Positions 26,042 through 35,083 of a stretch of DNA of 64,000 nt are shown in pieces. Below the pieces are notes generated by a model. It saw nothing but the letters and a program-made list of their open reading frames with translations, searched no databases and was not told the origin of the DNA. The stretch is from an uncultured Paenibacillaceae bacterium. GTDB taxonomy: Bacteria > Bacillota > Bacilli > Paenibacillales > K13. A program made the position numbers and the translations under genes. Numbering within the stretch: the first letter of the stretch is position 1; each line of letters opens with the position of its first letter. The DNA lies in assembly GCA_913056365.1 (NCBI GenBank), contig CAJXLT010000005.1, positions 186,001 through 250,000 of the forward strand, in the 5' to 3' direction.

Positions 26042-28144
26042 TTACTTCTCCTGTCTCGACGGCTTCTCCTTCTCGAACAGCACCAGCAGTGCCGGCATTA
26101 GCACACCGCGGATGAGGAACGTATCGAGTAGAATCCCTACTGCCACGATGAAGCCGAATACGAACAGCAGCTGAATTGGCTGCGTCATCAGCACAGCGAA
26201 GGTAGCCGCCAGAATAATACCTGCCGAGGAAATAACGCCGCCCGTTGCTGAGACGGATATTTCAACCGCCTTCTTTACCGGATGCTTCCGCCGTTCCTCC
26301 ATCAATCTAGAGATCAGCATAATGTTGTAGTCAATGCCGAGCGCTACGAGAAAGACGAAAGCGTATAGCGGTACTCGGTTGCTCACCGTATCAATGCCGA
26401 ATAACAAGTCGCTCAGGAATATGCCCAAGCCTAATGCTGCTAAGAAGGAGACGAGAATCGTGCCCATCATATAGATCGGCAGCTTCATAGACCGCGTCAT
26501 CGCGATCAGCATCACGAAGATAAGAATCGATTCCAGCACGACAATCACGATCAAGTCTCGGCTGTTCGCCGCTCGGTCGTCCACCGTCACTGCTGTCTCC
26601 CCGGCAAAGTACATTGCCCCCTCAATCTCACTTGCGTTCAGCAGCTCCTCAGCCTGCTCGCGCAGCTGTTCCAATGCGTCGAGGGTTGCGACCTCATACG
26701 GACTCTCGGCAAAAGTCAGGCTGAGCTGCACTACTTGCTGATCAGCAGTCGCATCGCTTGGCTGCACCGCACTAACGAGCGGCTGCGCAGTCAGCTCCTG
26801 AATGAGCGCAGTACGCTGATCGTCAGATATCGGCGCTTCCGCTTCCACGATGACCGACGTTGGCGCTAGGTCGCCCTTGGCGAATTGCTCCTCCAATATG
26901 TCGTAGCCTACTCGCGACGGCATATCTGCCGGGAACGACTTCATCGTATCGAATTCGTAGTCGAGATTGAACAGATTGAGCGCCGAGGCGAGCAGAATGA
27001 CACCGATCACCGATGCTGCAACCAACGGCTTGCGCACGACCGTGCGCCCAACCTTGCTCCATAGCGAGCTTGCTCGTACCGCAGCATCGCCCACCTGAGG
27101 CACCTTCGGCCAGAACGATCTTCTGCCGAACAGCGTGAACAAGGCCGGTACCAGCGTCACCGAAGCCACCATAATAATAAGCATCGCTGTCGCGAAGATC
27201 GGAGCGAAGTTCCGGTAATCGCCGAACTCAGCGAAGAATAGCACGAGCATCGCAGCTAAGACAGTACCGCCTGAATAAAATACCGGCAAGCCGACCTCGC
27301 GCATCGCCTCCCGCATCGCCGTATACTTGTCGTCGGTCTTCTTCAATTCTTCACGGAATCGGGAGAAGACGAACAGCGAGTAATCAATAACAGCGGCAAA
27401 CAGCAATATCGTCATAATCGACAACGTCTGCTGATTCAACAGCAGTCCCGCCTGCCCCATCCAGCCCAACGTCTGATTGACCGCCTCATAGACGAAGGCT
27501 GCCGCAAGCAGCGGGATGAACGCCAGTAGCGGCGAACGGTAAATAACGACGAGCAACACCAGAATTAATCCTACCGTGGAAAACAACAGCACCAAATCTG
27601 CACGCGAGAACAAATTCAGTGTATCAACAGCAATTCCGGCTGGACCCGTCATCGTATACGTCAGATTCGTCTCATCTGCTGCAATCGCTGTCAGCTGTTC
27701 CTGAATGTCTCGAATCTCATCTGTCTCCAGCCCTGGCTCGAACGCAATAGGCAGCGCGACCGTACTTCTGTCCTCCGCATAGAAGCCTGCAGCCGCTTGC
27801 GGCGGCAATTCCGTGAACGGCACTACACTTGCAATCCCATCCAGCTCTTGTAGCTCGGCGAAGAACGCGCTTAACTCCTCGGGCTCGAACGACCCGCCAT
27901 CAGACTGAAAGACGAGAATGCCCGGCAAGCCGTCCTCATTGGCAAAGTACTCATCCAGCTTCTCCTGCGCGACAGAGGACGGTGCGTCTACCGGAATCGA
28001 ATCGATGCTAGAAGTTTCATAATCCTTGGCGCTGGGCGCAACAACAGCAAGCAGCATCGTCGCCGCAAGCCAGATCGCCAGCGTCGTCCACATGCCTTTC
28101 CTCGTGGACAGGCGATCGGTAATAGCTGTCAATAGATTACGCAT
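26042..28144 (-). CDS. MMPL-family RND transporter (YdfJ-like)
   Basis: A 700-residue protein with two similar halves, each with one N-terminal helix, an extracytoplasmic domain and a bundle of five helices (12 in all), the layout of YdfJ/MmpL exporters. Conserved elements include FAAVIDYSLFVFSRFREEL and VALGIDYNIMLISRLMEERR, the two GxDYxxF/L-type helices carrying proton-relay Asp. These exporters move lipids, drugs or siderophores. It sits downstream of a TetR regulator gene, with operator-like palindromes between them. AAGGAGG lies 9 bases from the ATG. Confidence 0.92.
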   Translation of the reverse strand: MRNLLTAITDRLSTRKGMWTTLAIWLAATMLLAVVAPSAKDYETSSIDSIPVDAPSSVAQEKLDEYFANEDGLPGILVFQSDGGSFEPEELSAFFAELQELDGIASVVPFTELPPQAAAGFYAEDRSTVALPIAFEPGLETDEIRDIQEQLTAIAADETNLTYTMTGPAGIAVDTLNLFSRADLVLLFSTVGLILVLLVVIYRSPLLAFIPLLAAAFVYEAVNQTLGWMGQAGLLLNQQTLSIMTILLFAAVIDYSLFVFSRFREELKKTDDKYTAMREAMREVGLPVFYSGGTVLAAMLVLFFAEFGDYRNFAPIFATAMLIIMVASVTLVPALFTLFGRRSFWPKVPQVGDAAVRASSLWSKVGRTVVRKPLVAASVIGVILLASALNLFNLDYEFDTMKSFPADMPSRVGYDILEEQFAKGDLAPTSVIVEAEAPISDDQRTALIQELTAQPLVSAVQPSDATADQQVVQLSLTFAESPYEVATLDALEQLREQAEELLNASEIEGAMYFAGETAVTVDDRAANSRDLIVIVVLESILIFVMLIAMTRSMKLPIYMMGTILVSFLAALGLGIFLSDLLFGIDTVSNRVPLYAFVFLVALGIDYNIMLISRLMEERRKHPVKKAVEISVSATGGVISSAGIILAATFAVLMTQPIQLLFVFGFIVAVGILLDTFLIRGVLMPALLVLFEKEKPSRQEK

Positions 28145-28176
28145 CGTGGTCTACCTCCTTCAAAAATAGAAATAAG

Positions 28177-28221
28177 TGTCGATCGACATCGTTCTGTTTA
28201 AAGTGACACAAGTGTTACTTT
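28177..28221. promoter_or_regulatory. Candidate TetR operators between MMPL and tetR genes
   Basis: AAAGTGACACAAGTGTTACTTT (28200-28221) is a near palindrome of two 10-base arms with an AA centre and one mismatched pair per arm. TGTCGATCGACA (28177-28188) is a perfect 12-bp palindrome. Both lie between the end of tetR and the MMPL start, so the regulator probably represses the exporter from here. Confidence 0.6.
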
Positions 28222-28289
28222 GGTCGTACAAAATACCCCTTCATGTACATATTCACCTTATTATAGTCATGAGAAACCCCCACCGTCTA

Positions 28290-28865
28290 TTACCTTGCTG
28301 TGAACATTCCTTGTCCAAGCACTTCCTTCATCGCAGCCACCCACTCTGCGTGCGGGATGTTGTAATGGTTAGGGACCGCAATTGTTTGGAACAGCAGCCC
28401 GAGCATGACACTGTCAGGCAGATGTGCCTTCAGCACGCCCGCCTGCTTCCCCTGGGCAATCAAGCGCTGCAAGGTCTCGTACATCGCAAGCGGCAGCTGC
28501 TCCAGCTGCTGACGCTGTTGTTGACTGTCCGCTTCCATTCGCTGCATCATATGACGGGCAATCTGAATGAGGGGCAGCACATCTTTTTTCTGAAAAAACA
28601 AGTCTACTAGCCGATCATATTGCGCCTCGAAGCCTTCTATCTGCTCTACTGCCGCCAGCTCTACGAGAAATGCATCCATCTCATCGTTCATCAATGCGGT
28701 GATTAGCTCATCCTTGTTCTTGTAATACTTATACAGGGACGCTCTCGATACTTCCAGCCGTTCAGCCATCAAGCCGAAGTGAAAGGCATCGTAACCGTGC
28801 TCCAGCAGCAGATGCTTGACTGCGTGGAACAGCTCCCTCGTAGTAAATTTCCGCTCACGTGCCAT
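28290..28865 (-). CDS. TetR/AcrR family transcriptional regulator
   Basis: A 191-residue protein with an N-terminal TetR HTH (LMAERLEVSRASLYKYYKNK, about residues 32-51) and an all-helical ligand domain. It precedes the MMPL exporter in the same direction, 145 bp upstream, with palindromes in the gap, the normal arrangement for a local repressor. The ligand is unknown. Confidence 0.92.
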   Translation of the reverse strand: MARERKFTTRELFHAVKHLLLEHGYDAFHFGLMAERLEVSRASLYKYYKNKDELITALMNDEMDAFLVELAAVEQIEGFEAQYDRLVDLFFQKKDVLPLIQIARHMMQRMEADSQQQRQQLEQLPLAMYETLQRLIAQGKQAGVLKAHLPDSVMLGLLFQTIAVPNHYNIPHAEWVAAMKEVLGQGMFTAR

Positions 28866-29069
28866 CTGCGCAACTCACCTCTGCTCTATTATACGAAATC
28901 CAGTCCGCGAGGCAAAGCTGCCGTAGTTGTATAGTGAGAAAGCCTTCGAGCCCTGCTCGCTATGGCGCCGAACCTAACATTCCCTGAGATAACGTAGGCT
29001 ATCAAGTATATCTGGTCCCGGATTTCGCAGTTTTCACTTGCGCAACGTGCATGCTGCCCTGTATGCATA

Positions 29070-29262
29070 TATTACCTGCGAATGTGCAGGCTTCGTATAC
29101 GCATGATGAGTGAGTTCCCGAAATACCTGCGAATGTGCATCTTAGCATACAGAAAATCGACCGATCAGGCGGACTGAGCTTCAGAAGGGATGCAGGATCG
29201 CAGGCATTCACCTCATTCACCTCCATTTTGGAAGCAAAGCCTGCACATTCGCAGGCATCTCG
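29070..29262. repeat. Intergenic CCTGCGAATGTGCA repeats
   Basis: ACCTGCGAATGTGCAGGCTT (29072) and ACCTGCGAATGTGCATCTTA (29130) are direct copies, and GCCTGCACATTCGCAGGCAT (29240) is an inverted copy. The 28866-29286 interval otherwise holds nothing recognisable. The same element recurs at 23 kb and, in diverged form, at 7.6 and 35.2 kb. Confidence 0.7.
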
Positions 29263-29286
29263 TCGAATCACGCTCAAATAACGCTA

Positions 29287-29802
29287 CTACTTCTGCTCAT
29301 GCGTCAAGCGAACAACGTCTAACAGATTAATCTTCTGCTTCGAAGCTTCGTCATACAGCCACTTCTCCTCCACATGATCGACGAACAGCACGCCATGAAG
29401 ATGATCAATCTCATGCTGCATACAGCGGGCCAGATAGCCTTCTCCCTCCAGCACAACCATTTCACCCCGACGGTTCAACGTTTGCACTTTCACATAGTTC
29501 GCCCGTTTCACGAAGCCGAAATACCCCGGGAAGGACAAGCAAGCCTCTGCCCCCTCCTGTTCCCCACTGCTTTCCATAATCTCAGGATTAATCAATTCAA
29601 TGAGACCTTCCCCGCAATCCATCACTATCAATTGACGCAATATGCCAATCTGCGGTGCAGCTAGCCCTGCACGTCCTTCTTCGACATATAATGTTTCGGC
29701 CAGATCATCCAAATACTTGAGCGTCTTCGCATTGATTTCAGCAGGTCTTGCCACCTTGCGCAAGATCGGCTCGCCGAAGGGCAAAATCTTTCTCACAGCC
29801 AT
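29287..29802 (-). CDS. def: Peptide deformylase
   Basis: A 171-residue protein with the three PDF motifs: GLAAPQIG (residues 46-53), EACLS (normally EGCLS; Cys88) and QHEIDHLHG (His130, Glu131, His134), which bind the Fe(II) and activate water. It removes the formyl group from new N-termini. The Gly to Ala change in motif 2 and the placement beside an XRE regulator rather than fmt suggest a second, accessory deformylase. AAAGGAG is 10 bases from the ATG. Confidence 0.92.
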   Translation of the reverse strand: MAVRKILPFGEPILRKVARPAEINAKTLKYLDDLAETLYVEEGRAGLAAPQIGILRQLIVMDCGEGLIELINPEIMESSGEQEGAEACLSFPGYFGFVKRANYVKVQTLNRRGEMVVLEGEGYLARCMQHEIDHLHGVLFVDHVEEKWLYDEASKQKINLLDVVRLTHEQK

Positions 29803-29806
29803 CTAC

Positions 29807-30049
29807 TTAAGCTCCTTTCGTCTTCTGCGGTGCGGAGTGGTGCCACAGATCATTCGGTGTGCAGTCCAGTGCCGTGCATAGTGCATCCAGTGTTTCGGCC
29901 TTCATCTGGCGCGGCTGCTTCGTCAACAACGCACTGATCGATGCCGGCGTCAGGCTGTAGCCCGCCCTCTCCTGCAAAAGCCGCGCTAGCTCTGCACCTT
30001 TCCAAATTCCGCGCTCTGCCATCACTTGCCGCAACATCCATATAAGCAT
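29807..30049 (-). CDS. XRE family HTH regulator
   Basis: An 80-residue protein, MLIWMLRQVMAERGIWKGAE onward, with an HTH (SLTPASISALLTKQPRQMKA) and TLDALCTALDCTPNDLWHHS, the HTH_26-type layout. The ATG at 30049 has GGAGG 8 bases upstream; the ATG at 30067 has none. The stop is 4 bases before the deformylase start codon, so the two are co-transcribed. Confidence 0.85.
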   Translation of the reverse strand: MLIWMLRQVMAERGIWKGAELARLLQERAGYSLTPASISALLTKQPRQMKAETLDALCTALDCTPNDLWHHSAPQKTKGA

Positions 30050-30065
30050 GCCATCGTCCTCCATC

Positions 30066-30106
30066 ATATTAGTTAATACCTTAATTAATTAGTTACTACC
30101 TAATAT
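30066..30106 (-). promoter_or_regulatory. AT-rich operator-like repeats before the XRE-def operon
   Basis: ATATTAG (30066) and CTAATAT (30100) form an inverted repeat, and inside it TTAGTTAATACCTTAAT (30069) and TTAGTTACTACCTAAT (30089) are near-direct repeats. Two spaced half-sites directly upstream of the XRE gene fit an autoregulatory operator. Confidence 0.45.
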
Positions 30107-30155
30107 ATCATGGTACGCAATGAAAACCAACAGGAGTTCCTCCTATAAAGGGGTG

Positions 30156-30340
30156 TAACGGTCACTCGTGTCCGTCACACCGAGAAAGAGCACATTTTGG
30201 ATTGCTAACGGACGCGGATGTCCATCAGAAGCGGAAAACAGCCCGTTTGACCGATACATGCTGCGCTTATGGACATCTGTGTCCGTTACATTATGAAATC
30301 ACGCCCCATACGCCCTTTAACGGTCACCAGTGTCCGTTAC
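30156..30340. repeat. Four TAACGG...CCGTTA quasi-palindromes
   Basis: Copies start at 30156, 30205, 30270 and 30318. The clearest, TAACGGTCACCAGTGTCCGT plus TA, is a 22-bp near-perfect palindrome. They share the TAACGGA/TCCGTTA ends with the repeats at 2624-2810. Confidence 0.65.
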
Positions 30341-30508
30341 AACACCCTTTCCAAGCGAATCCCAGCCAGGCAGCAGCTGCTCAACATCGGCAAGGTCGAT
30401 CAGCTATGGCCGAAAGCCAAGCTGAGCAGGTAGAAGATCTTATCTCACAGATGGCTTCTAGGCAGATGGCATCAGGACCTCCACGACGAAAATAATAGCA
30501 CCAGATAG

Positions 30509-30565
30509 TGGTTATACCCGCCTCAGTTGGTTACACTAGCCTCAGCTGGTTACGCCAACCCCATT
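30509..30565. repeat. Three tandem 19-bp repeats
   Basis: TGGTTATACCCGCCTCAGT, TGGTTACACTAGCCTCAGC and TGGTTACGCCAACCCCATT follow one another without gaps, just upstream of the aldo/keto reductase promoter. They may be a regulatory binding array or simple tandem duplication. Confidence 0.55.
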
Positions 30566-30586
30566 TAGTTAAGCCGACTATACTTC

Positions 30587-30615
30587 TTACATTCATCTGG
30601 ATAGTGCTATACAAT
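30587..30615 (+). promoter_or_regulatory. Candidate promoter of the aldo/keto reductase gene
   Basis: TTACAT (30587-30592), 17-bp spacer, TACAAT (30610-30615), 35 bases before the ATG. The -35 box is a weak match. Confidence 0.5.
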
Positions 30616-30649
30616 AAGAGATAGATCCTTGAACAGGAGGTAGTTAAAC

Positions 30650-31480
30650 ATGAAGATCCAACACATTACAGACACGACTACATTGAATAACGGCGTGCGC
30701 ATGCCGTGGCTCGGACTCGGTGTCTTCCAGGTAGAAGATGGCGAGGAAGTGATCAACTCTGTCCGCTATGCGCTTGAGGACGGATATCGTTCGATTGACA
30801 CGGCTGCTGGCTACAACAACGAGACAGGCGTCGGCACAGCGATTAAGCAAAGCGGCATTCCGCGCGAGGACATCTTCGTCACTACGAAGCTCGCCAATGG
30901 CGACCAAGGGTACGAATCTACGTTGCACGCATTCGAGGAAAGCCGCCGCAAGCTCGATCTAGAATACGTTGATCTGTACTTGATCCACTGGCCTGGCAAG
31001 GACAAATATAAGGACACATGGCGCGCATTCGAGAAGCTGCAGAAGGAAGGCTATATTCGCGCGATTGGCGTCAGCAACTTCAAGGAGCATCATCTGGAAT
31101 CGCTCAAGCAAGATAGCGACATTATCCCTGCGGTCAATCAAGTCGAGTTCCATCCGCTGCTGAACCAACAGAAGCTGCTCCAATACTGTAAGAACGAAGG
31201 CATTCAACTCGAAGCGTGGACTCCGATCATGAAGGGCAAGCTGGATATACCGGTATTGACAGAGCTAGCTGCCAAGTACAGCAAAACACCGGCCCAAATC
31301 GTGCTTCGCTGGGACTTGCAGCATGGTATCGTGACGATTCCGAAATCCGTTCGCCAAGCGCGCATTCAGGAGAACGCCGATATCTTCGACTTCACCTTAT
31401 CTGAGGAAGACATGAAGCGGATCGATCAACTGAACGAAGATTATCGCTTCGGTCCTGATCCGGACGAACTGCTATTCTAA
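30650..31480 (+). CDS. Aldo/keto reductase (AKR5-like)
   Basis: A 276-residue (beta/alpha)8 NADPH-dependent reductase. It has the full catalytic tetrad Asp50, Tyr55 (DTAAGYNNE), Lys80 (VTTKLAN) and His113 (LIHWPG). The NADPH phosphate loop IPKSVRQARIQEN is present near residue 225. Relatives such as YvgN reduce methylglyoxal and other aldehydes. CAGGAGG lies upstream of the ATG and a terminator follows. Confidence 0.93.
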   Translation: MKIQHITDTTTLNNGVRMPWLGLGVFQVEDGEEVINSVRYALEDGYRSIDTAAGYNNETGVGTAIKQSGIPREDIFVTTKLANGDQGYESTLHAFEESRRKLDLEYVDLYLIHWPGKDKYKDTWRAFEKLQKEGYIRAIGVSNFKEHHLESLKQDSDIIPAVNQVEFHPLLNQQKLLQYCKNEGIQLEAWTPIMKGKLDIPVLTELAAKYSKTPAQIVLRWDLQHGIVTIPKSVRQARIQENADIFDFTLSEEDMKRIDQLNEDYRFGPDPDELLF

Positions 31481-31532
31481 CTGAGACACCATTACGCATA
31501 GACAAGGAAATACGCACATTGCATTCATTAAC

Positions 31533-31574
31533 GGCTGGGCAGAGGATGACTCTGACCCGGCCATTTGTCTTTTT
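31533..31574 (+). terminator. Rho-independent terminator after aldo/keto reductase
   Basis: GGCTGGGCAGAG, 5-base loop, CTCTGACCCGGCC (one bulge and one mismatch) and then ATTTGTCTTTTT. Confidence 0.8.
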
Positions 31575-31631
31575 GACAAGCCCCCCTTACTATAGATAAA
31601 AGAGGAACCTATCACGAAAGGATGATCTATT

Positions 31632-32399
31632 ATGATTCCGCTTATCCCCTACCTGCACCGCATCGGCGCCCAGATTCCGCAAGGTAATCCCTTGCAATCG
31701 CTGCATCACATGCAATATCGGCAAGTGCGCAGCATCCCCTTCGAAAACTTAAACATCCTATGGCGTATTCCGCTAACGATGGACGTAGCTACCTTATATA
31801 CGAAGCTCATAACAGAACGACGCGGCGGTGTATGCTACGAGCTGAACGGCTTCTTCCACCACGTGTTGACCCAGCTAGGATACACGGCACAGCTACATGC
31901 CGCCACCGTCCATCACGATACAGATTGGTATCATATAGACAATACACACATGTTCAATGTTGTTACGCTGGATGGCGAAGCATACTTGGTCGATGTCGGA
32001 TTCGGCGGACAATCGCCTAGCAGCCCTGTGCCTATGAACGGCGAGGAAGTTGCAGATATTGACGGTGCCTACCGCGTCATCACACAAGAAGGCTACGCAA
32101 TATTGCAAAAAAACGAGGGAGAACATTGGAAGCACCTGTACCGATTTGAACGAGTACCGCGGCGTGAGGAGGAATTCGAGCCGTTCATGCGTTTTATCGA
32201 ACAATCGCCCGAGTCCCATTTCAACAAGAAGCCCTTCCTCACTATGGTGAAGGATACTGGCAGAGTGACAATATCCGGCAACTCTCTGACACAGGTAGAA
32301 CAGCAGCACAAAGTCAAAACCGAAATCACTGCCGAGGCCCTCGCTGAGACCATCGTCGATCATTTCGGCATGCCGATTAACCGCTCGATCACTTGGTGA
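31632..32399 (+). CDS. Arylamine N-acetyltransferase
   Basis: A 255-residue NAT-fold protein with the catalytic triad Cys68 (RRGGVCYE), His105 (NTHMFN) and Asp120 (YLVDVGFGG). It transfers acetyl from acetyl-CoA to arylamines or hydrazines; natural roles vary. AAAGGATG lies upstream of the ATG; a TTGACA element at 31573 may be the -35 box. Its last 13 codons overlap the 3' end of the convergent rocB-like gene by 40 bases. Confidence 0.93.
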   Translation: MIPLIPYLHRIGAQIPQGNPLQSLHHMQYRQVRSIPFENLNILWRIPLTMDVATLYTKLITERRGGVCYELNGFFHHVLTQLGYTAQLHAATVHHDTDWYHIDNTHMFNVVTLDGEAYLVDVGFGGQSPSSPVPMNGEEVADIDGAYRVITQEGYAILQKNEGEHWKHLYRFERVPRREEEFEPFMRFIEQSPESHFNKKPFLTMVKDTGRVTISGNSLTQVEQQHKVKTEITAEALAETIVDHFGMPINRSITW

Positions 32400-34018
32400 A
32401 TGAGATTGGGTACGATATCGGCGGAATACTTCACTTCCATGCGCTCATACATTTTATGCGCATCTCTACCATAAGGGCCAATATTGATGACCGGAATATT
32501 CAAGAGACGGATGCTGTCGTAGTCAATCCAGTGCTTCTTGCCCCAGCTCGGATTGTTCGCACACGCGGCAGCAATCGCCTCCTCGTCATCGGTTAACCGG
32601 AGAAAGCTCATATCTGATATGTAAGGGAAGAAGGCGCGGGTTACAATCGGTTGCGCATAGAACGGCTGCACTTCCGAAATTGCAGCTTCCAGCGCCCGAT
32701 TCAGCTCCCGCTCCCGTTCATCATTGTCGTCGAGTGTAGACGCAGGCGAATACAGCGACGCATAGAACAGCACAATCGCAGGCTGACGGCTGCTGCGCCA
32801 CTTGCATGCTTCCTCCACGACCCGTACCGCATACATTCTAACGTCCAGCTCCTCCTCATACAGCAGCTGCTCCTTCCACTGCTCCATATGTTGTGCATAG
32901 CGCTCCCCGTATTCCTGCAGCAGATGCTGGTGCAGCTCCTGATACGTCCACACCTCCGGCTGCCAGGGAAGCTCGCGGAACGCCTCGCCAATCGCAGCAC
33001 AGTACGCCTGGTACTTGTTCTGGAATGTCGCCATCGCCTGCTCCATCGCCAGATGCGCTTGTTCCTTCAACAACGACAACACGGTGCTTGGCGACCAGCT
33101 GTGCACGAACATATTGTAATAAGCGAAAGCGCTCAGAGCGGTCTGCACGGTGTAGAACGGCTTCAGATCGCTCTGCTTCAGCGAGACAGGCGGCAGCGTA
33201 CGCTCGCCATGCTTCTCATCGCATAATGCCGGATTGTAGGACAGCTGCCGCGTCAGCTCCGACAGGATGAAGTTCGGGTCCACCCCTTCGAAGCAAGAGC
33301 CTACGTGCGTCTCTACACCCGTGACGTAACAAGCCGGCAGCAGCTTGCCGACTGTTCCCTTGTATATATAACGGTTCGAGTCTCCTTCATAAGCAGGCGA
33401 CACGAACTCCGCATTCACTGCCGCGATATAGTCGAACCGATGCTCCCGCTTCCACGCATGCAACGTCTCTATGGCGGACAGCATGCCGTGCGAGCTGTCT
33501 TCCTCGTCTACGACCGCTACGAATACGAGATTGCCCGCAAGCTCCTCAGGGTGCTCGGCATAATACTTCATCATGTACATATGGCTTGCCACGCCGCCCT
33601 TCATATCCAACGCGCCGCGCCCGAACAGCCACTCGCCTGATTGCAGATGCTGCTGTACCTCTGGCGGCAGCAGCTCCTCCTTCAGCGCTTCGGCAAGCTG
33701 ATCAGGACGGCAGGCATAAGGCCGTGCTCGCCCGTAGTCGTCAATATCGACCGTATCCAGATGTCCGGTCAGCACAACCGTACGATCGCTCTGCGCCTTC
33801 TCTCCCCGGATATAGGCCAACACATTATAGCGGTCTCTATGATCATCCAGCGTCTTCTCTTTGCGAATGCGATCTGGATGCTGTTGGAAGTACGACCAGG
33901 CCGACATCATCGCATAGAGCGCATCGGCAACAGCCCGCTCTCCCTCCGTATTCACTACACTTTCAATCTCCACAAGCTGTTTGGTAAAAAACAACACGTC
34001 CTGCTGACAATCGAGCAT
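32360..34018 (-). CDS. rocB: M20-family peptidase, RocB-like
   Basis: A 552-residue M20 metallopeptidase with GHLDTVDID (first metal His/Asp), GRGALDMKGG and VVDEEDSSHG (catalytic Glu, metal ligands). The length, the AYEGDSNRYIYKGTVGKLLP stretch and the large middle insertion match RocB of the Bacillus arginine regulon, and rocF lies just upstream. RocB's exact reaction is unproven; a role in arginine or a derivative's breakdown is inferred. GGGGAGGG lies before the ATG. The 3' end overlaps the NAT gene. Confidence 0.85.
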   Translation of the reverse strand: MLDCQQDVLFFTKQLVEIESVVNTEGERAVADALYAMMSAWSYFQQHPDRIRKEKTLDDHRDRYNVLAYIRGEKAQSDRTVVLTGHLDTVDIDDYGRARPYACRPDQLAEALKEELLPPEVQQHLQSGEWLFGRGALDMKGGVASHMYMMKYYAEHPEELAGNLVFVAVVDEEDSSHGMLSAIETLHAWKREHRFDYIAAVNAEFVSPAYEGDSNRYIYKGTVGKLLPACYVTGVETHVGSCFEGVDPNFILSELTRQLSYNPALCDEKHGERTLPPVSLKQSDLKPFYTVQTALSAFAYYNMFVHSWSPSTVLSLLKEQAHLAMEQAMATFQNKYQAYCAAIGEAFRELPWQPEVWTYQELHQHLLQEYGERYAQHMEQWKEQLLYEEELDVRMYAVRVVEEACKWRSSRQPAIVLFYASLYSPASTLDDNDERERELNRALEAAISEVQPFYAQPIVTRAFFPYISDMSFLRLTDDEEAIAAACANNPSWGKKHWIDYDSIRLLNIPVINIGPYGRDAHKMYERMEVKYSADIVPNLIHQVIERLIGMPK

Positions 34019-34165
34019 CGATGTCCCTCCCCTCCTCCGGCTACCGAGGCGCAGTCGTTGTGCAGGAAATCCGCCGTCACCCTGCTTACGAAGTCGCCTC
34101 CTACACAGGGGAATGCTAGCCGCAGCCCTGCGCCTGACTCCCTCAACAGCTAGTATGCGAGATGA

Positions 34166-35083
34166 TTACAAAATTTGCTCTCCCAGTAAGGAAGCGATGA
34201 ATTCTACAGTTACCTCGGCCGTCGCATTGTCGTCTTCCAGCATCGGATTCACTTCTACGAACTCGGCAGAAGTAATCAAGCCAGACTCATGCAGCAGCCG
34301 CAGCGCAAACTGCGCTTCCCGATAGCTCACCCCGCCCTTGACGGGCGTTCCGGTACCAGGCGCCTCCAGCGGATCGAGACTGTCCACATCGAAGCTCAGA
34401 TGAACACCGTCCGTCGTGTCGCGCAGCAGATCGAGCGCCTGCCGAATCACTTCCTCCATGCCCATCTGCTCAATATCGTGCATCGTGAAGCAAGTGACAC
34501 CTGATTCGTTAATGTAGGCCCGCTCTCCTTCATCGATCGATCTCGCGCCAATCAGAACGACATGCTTCGGTTGGATCGGATGTCCGCTCTCCTTGATCTG
34601 CGTCAAGCGCGGGTCCCCCACCCCCAGTCCGACAGCGAGCGACATCCCATGAATATTGCCGGACGGACTCGTCTTCGCTGTATTCAAGTCGGAATGGGCA
34701 TCGAACCAGATCACGCCTAGATTCCGATAATGTCTCGCCAAGCCGGATAGCGTCCCGATCGCAATGCTGTGGTCACCACCGAGCACTAACGGGAATTGTC
34801 CTTTGCCCACGACAGCCTCGACACGATCGGCCAGCTTCGCATTGGCATCGATGACTTCCTCCAAGTTCTTCAGATTGTCATCCATGTCCCGATTCGCCTT
34901 CCCGGTTGTCGGCGGCACGACTTCATCCTCTATAACGCAAGACACCCCAACATCCGCCAAGCGCTGCTCCAGCCCCTCCTTCATGATCGCATTCGGACTG
35001 AGATGTACCCCTCTTCTGCCTGCACCCAGATCGAACGGCACGCTTAGTATGGCTACGGTCTTTTGCTTTACTTGAACAGTCAC
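34166..35083 (-). CDS. rocF: Arginase
   Basis: A 305-residue ureohydrolase with all manganese-binding motifs: GGDHS (His105), DAHSD (Asp128, His130, Asp132) and SFDVDSLDP, and the arginine-holding region SPSGNIHGM. It splits arginine to ornithine and urea, the first step of the roc pathway. The GTG at 35083 is used, with GGAGG 10 bases upstream. It is the likely operon partner of the rocB-like gene 147 bp downstream. Confidence 0.95.
   Translation of the reverse strand: MTVQVKQKTVAILSVPFDLGAGRRGVHLSPNAIMKEGLEQRLADVGVSCVIEDEVVPPTTGKANRDMDDNLKNLEEVIDANAKLADRVEAVVGKGQFPLVLGGDHSIAIGTLSGLARHYRNLGVIWFDAHSDLNTAKTSPSGNIHGMSLAVGLGVGDPRLTQIKESGHPIQPKHVVLIGARSIDEGERAYINESGVTCFTMHDIEQMGMEEVIRQALDLLRDTTDGVHLSFDVDSLDPLEAPGTGTPVKGGVSYREAQFALRLLHESGLITSAEFVEVNPMLEDDNATAEVTVEFIASLLGEQIL

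Noticed and set aside
30202-30495. 97-codon plus-strand frame ending ...MASRQMASGPPRRK
   Set aside because: Its first half runs through the palindromic repeats, it has no ribosome site, and the end is not recognised. A gene remnant is possible but unsupported.
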